A stretch of 64,000 bases of DNA from Acidiferrum sp963771295 (GTDB lineage: Bacteria; Acidobacteriota; Terriglobia; Acidiferrales; UBA7541), in contig CAVYTB010000005.1 of the NCBI GenBank assembly GCA_963771295.1, forward strand, positions 248,001 through 312,000, given 5' to 3'. Position numbers and translations under genes: made by a program. Positions 63,414 to 64,000 of the stretch are shown one piece after another (position 1 is the first letter of the stretch; the number at the start of each line of letters is the position of its first letter). A model generated the notes under the pieces. The model saw only the letters and a program-made list of their open reading frames with translations. It had not been told where the DNA came from and ran no database searches.

Positions 63414-64000
63414 ATGACAAAGGGTTTTTCTTTTATGGTTAGCCGACTGGTAGCTGCGGCCGCTTCGGCCTTTCTGCTGTGTTCCATCGCTCTGGCGCAG
63501 GCGCCGGAGGGTCCACAGACCAGCGCGCCTCCGCAAGCCAATCCCGCGCCTCAACAGAAGCAAGTACCCCCCAAGCAGCAGGCTCCTCCGGAAGCCGGGG
63601 TAACCATCTCGGTCGAAGTACCCGTTGTGACGCTCGACGTGATTGCCGCCACGCAGCACGGCGATCTGATTCCCGGCCTGAAAAAAGAGAATTTCCGGAT
63701 TCTGGAAGACGGCCAGCCACAGTCCATCACCAATTTCGGTCCATCCGATGCCCCCATCACCATGGTGGTGTTGATGGAATTCAGTTCGCGCTACTCCGGT
63801 TGGTTCTCGTATCAAGCCAAATATTGGGCTGACGCGTTGTTCCCGAATTTAAAGCCAAAAGACTGGGTCGCTTTGGTCACCTTTGATATGAATGTTCGCA
63901 CCGACGTGGATTTCACGCAGAACAAGGACGAGGTTCGCCAGGCACTGTATCAGCTGTATTTTCCGGGCTTCAGTGAATCCAACGTGTTTGACGCTATTCT
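63414..64000 (+). CDS. Secreted VWFA-type (acidobacterial) protein, cut by the right edge
   Basis: About 195 residues visible from ATG 63414, after GGGAGACAAGG. Signal peptide (LVAAAASAFLLCSIALAQ), a Pro/Gln-rich linker (QANPAPQQKQVPPKQQAPPE), then a conserved strand region TISVEVPVVTLDVIAATQHG and LKKENFRILEDGQPQSITNF, and the start of a von Willebrand A domain (TMVVLMEFSSRYSG, DWVALVTFDMNVRTDVDFT). In place of the usual DxSxS metal site the visible strand reads LMEFSSR, so metal binding is uncertain. Function is unknown; adhesion or protein interaction is typical for the fold. Confidence 0.88.
   Translation, partial: MTKGFSFMVSRLVAAAASAFLLCSIALAQAPEGPQTSAPPQANPAPQQKQVPPKQQAPPEAGVTISVEVPVVTLDVIAATQHGDLIPGLKKENFRILEDGQPQSITNFGPSDAPITMVVLMEFSSRYSGWFSYQAKYWADALFPNLKPKDWVALVTFDMNVRTDVDFTQNKDEVRQALYQLYFPGFSESNVFDAI

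Noticed and set aside
1..64000. CRISPR array, rRNA or a known defence operon
   Set aside because: No regularly spaced direct repeats, no rRNA sequence and no recognisable defence genes were seen; the only RNA gene found is tRNA-Pro.

Overview
The window looks like a chromosomal stretch of an Acidobacteriota bacterium (Terriglobia-like). The evidence is the mix of family types: a very large Oar-type TonB-dependent receptor with an N-terminal carboxypeptidase-regulatory domain, a Ser/Thr kinase fused to a TolB/PD40 propeller, a CadC-type winged-helix/TolB/TPR regulator, paired DUF3857 proteins, BlaI/M56 pairs, ankyrin proteins, a PEP-CTERM protein and a truncated VWFA-type protein at the right edge. 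This is inferred from gene content only; no rRNA is present.

Layout. 1-4.5 kb: a cut-off tyrosine recombinase, an ankyrin protein, an IS110-type insertion sequence and repeat debris. 4.5-14.5 kb: Ser/Thr kinase, a secreted protein with a kinase-like motif set, a Cys-rich protein, an SGNH hydrolase, an amidohydrolase-DinB pair and a BlaI-M56 pair. 14.5-19 kb: a prophage remnant whose fibre-like gene is split by an IS3-family element. 19.4-23.8 kb: succinate dehydrogenase operon (sdhC-sdhA-sdhB plus a helical protein). 23.8-30.1 kb: a scrapyard of transposase fragments, a truncated 5'-3' exonuclease and degenerate copies of one repeat/prophage-like element, with three intact genes between (sugar-binding lipoprotein, small secreted protein, CadC/TPR regulator). 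30.2-38 kb: orphan MASE1/PAS histidine kinase, small proteins, frameshifted dienelactone hydrolase and STAS genes, PEP-CTERM and PilZ proteins, and a decayed serine recombinase ending inside a tRNA-Pro(CGG). 38-50 kb: TonB-type receptor, serA, a GatB/YqeY protein and two DUF3857 proteins. 50-59 kb: OPT peptide transporter divergent from dipeptidase pepD, then a chemotaxis cluster (cheA, cheW, acetate-channel-like gene, MCP) in which cheA and the MCP are broken by several frameshifts while cheW and the transporter are intact. 59-64 kb: rhomboid protease, pyruvate kinase, M20 peptidase, and the start of a secreted VWFA-type protein.

How things fit together: SdhCAB is a respiratory/TCA module; the OPT carrier and PepD form a plausible peptide uptake and hydrolysis pair; BlaI probably controls its neighbour M56 protease and possibly the amidohydrolase, whose promoter carries two TACTACA boxes. 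The most unusual signal is a family of dispersed element footprints (about 4.2, 14.7-15.1, 18.9, 25.6-26.0 and 29.3-30.1 kb). Two of them (25.7 and 29.8 kb) share flanks in the same order but carry a roughly 70 bp internal block in opposite orientation, which suggests DNA inversion within this element family.
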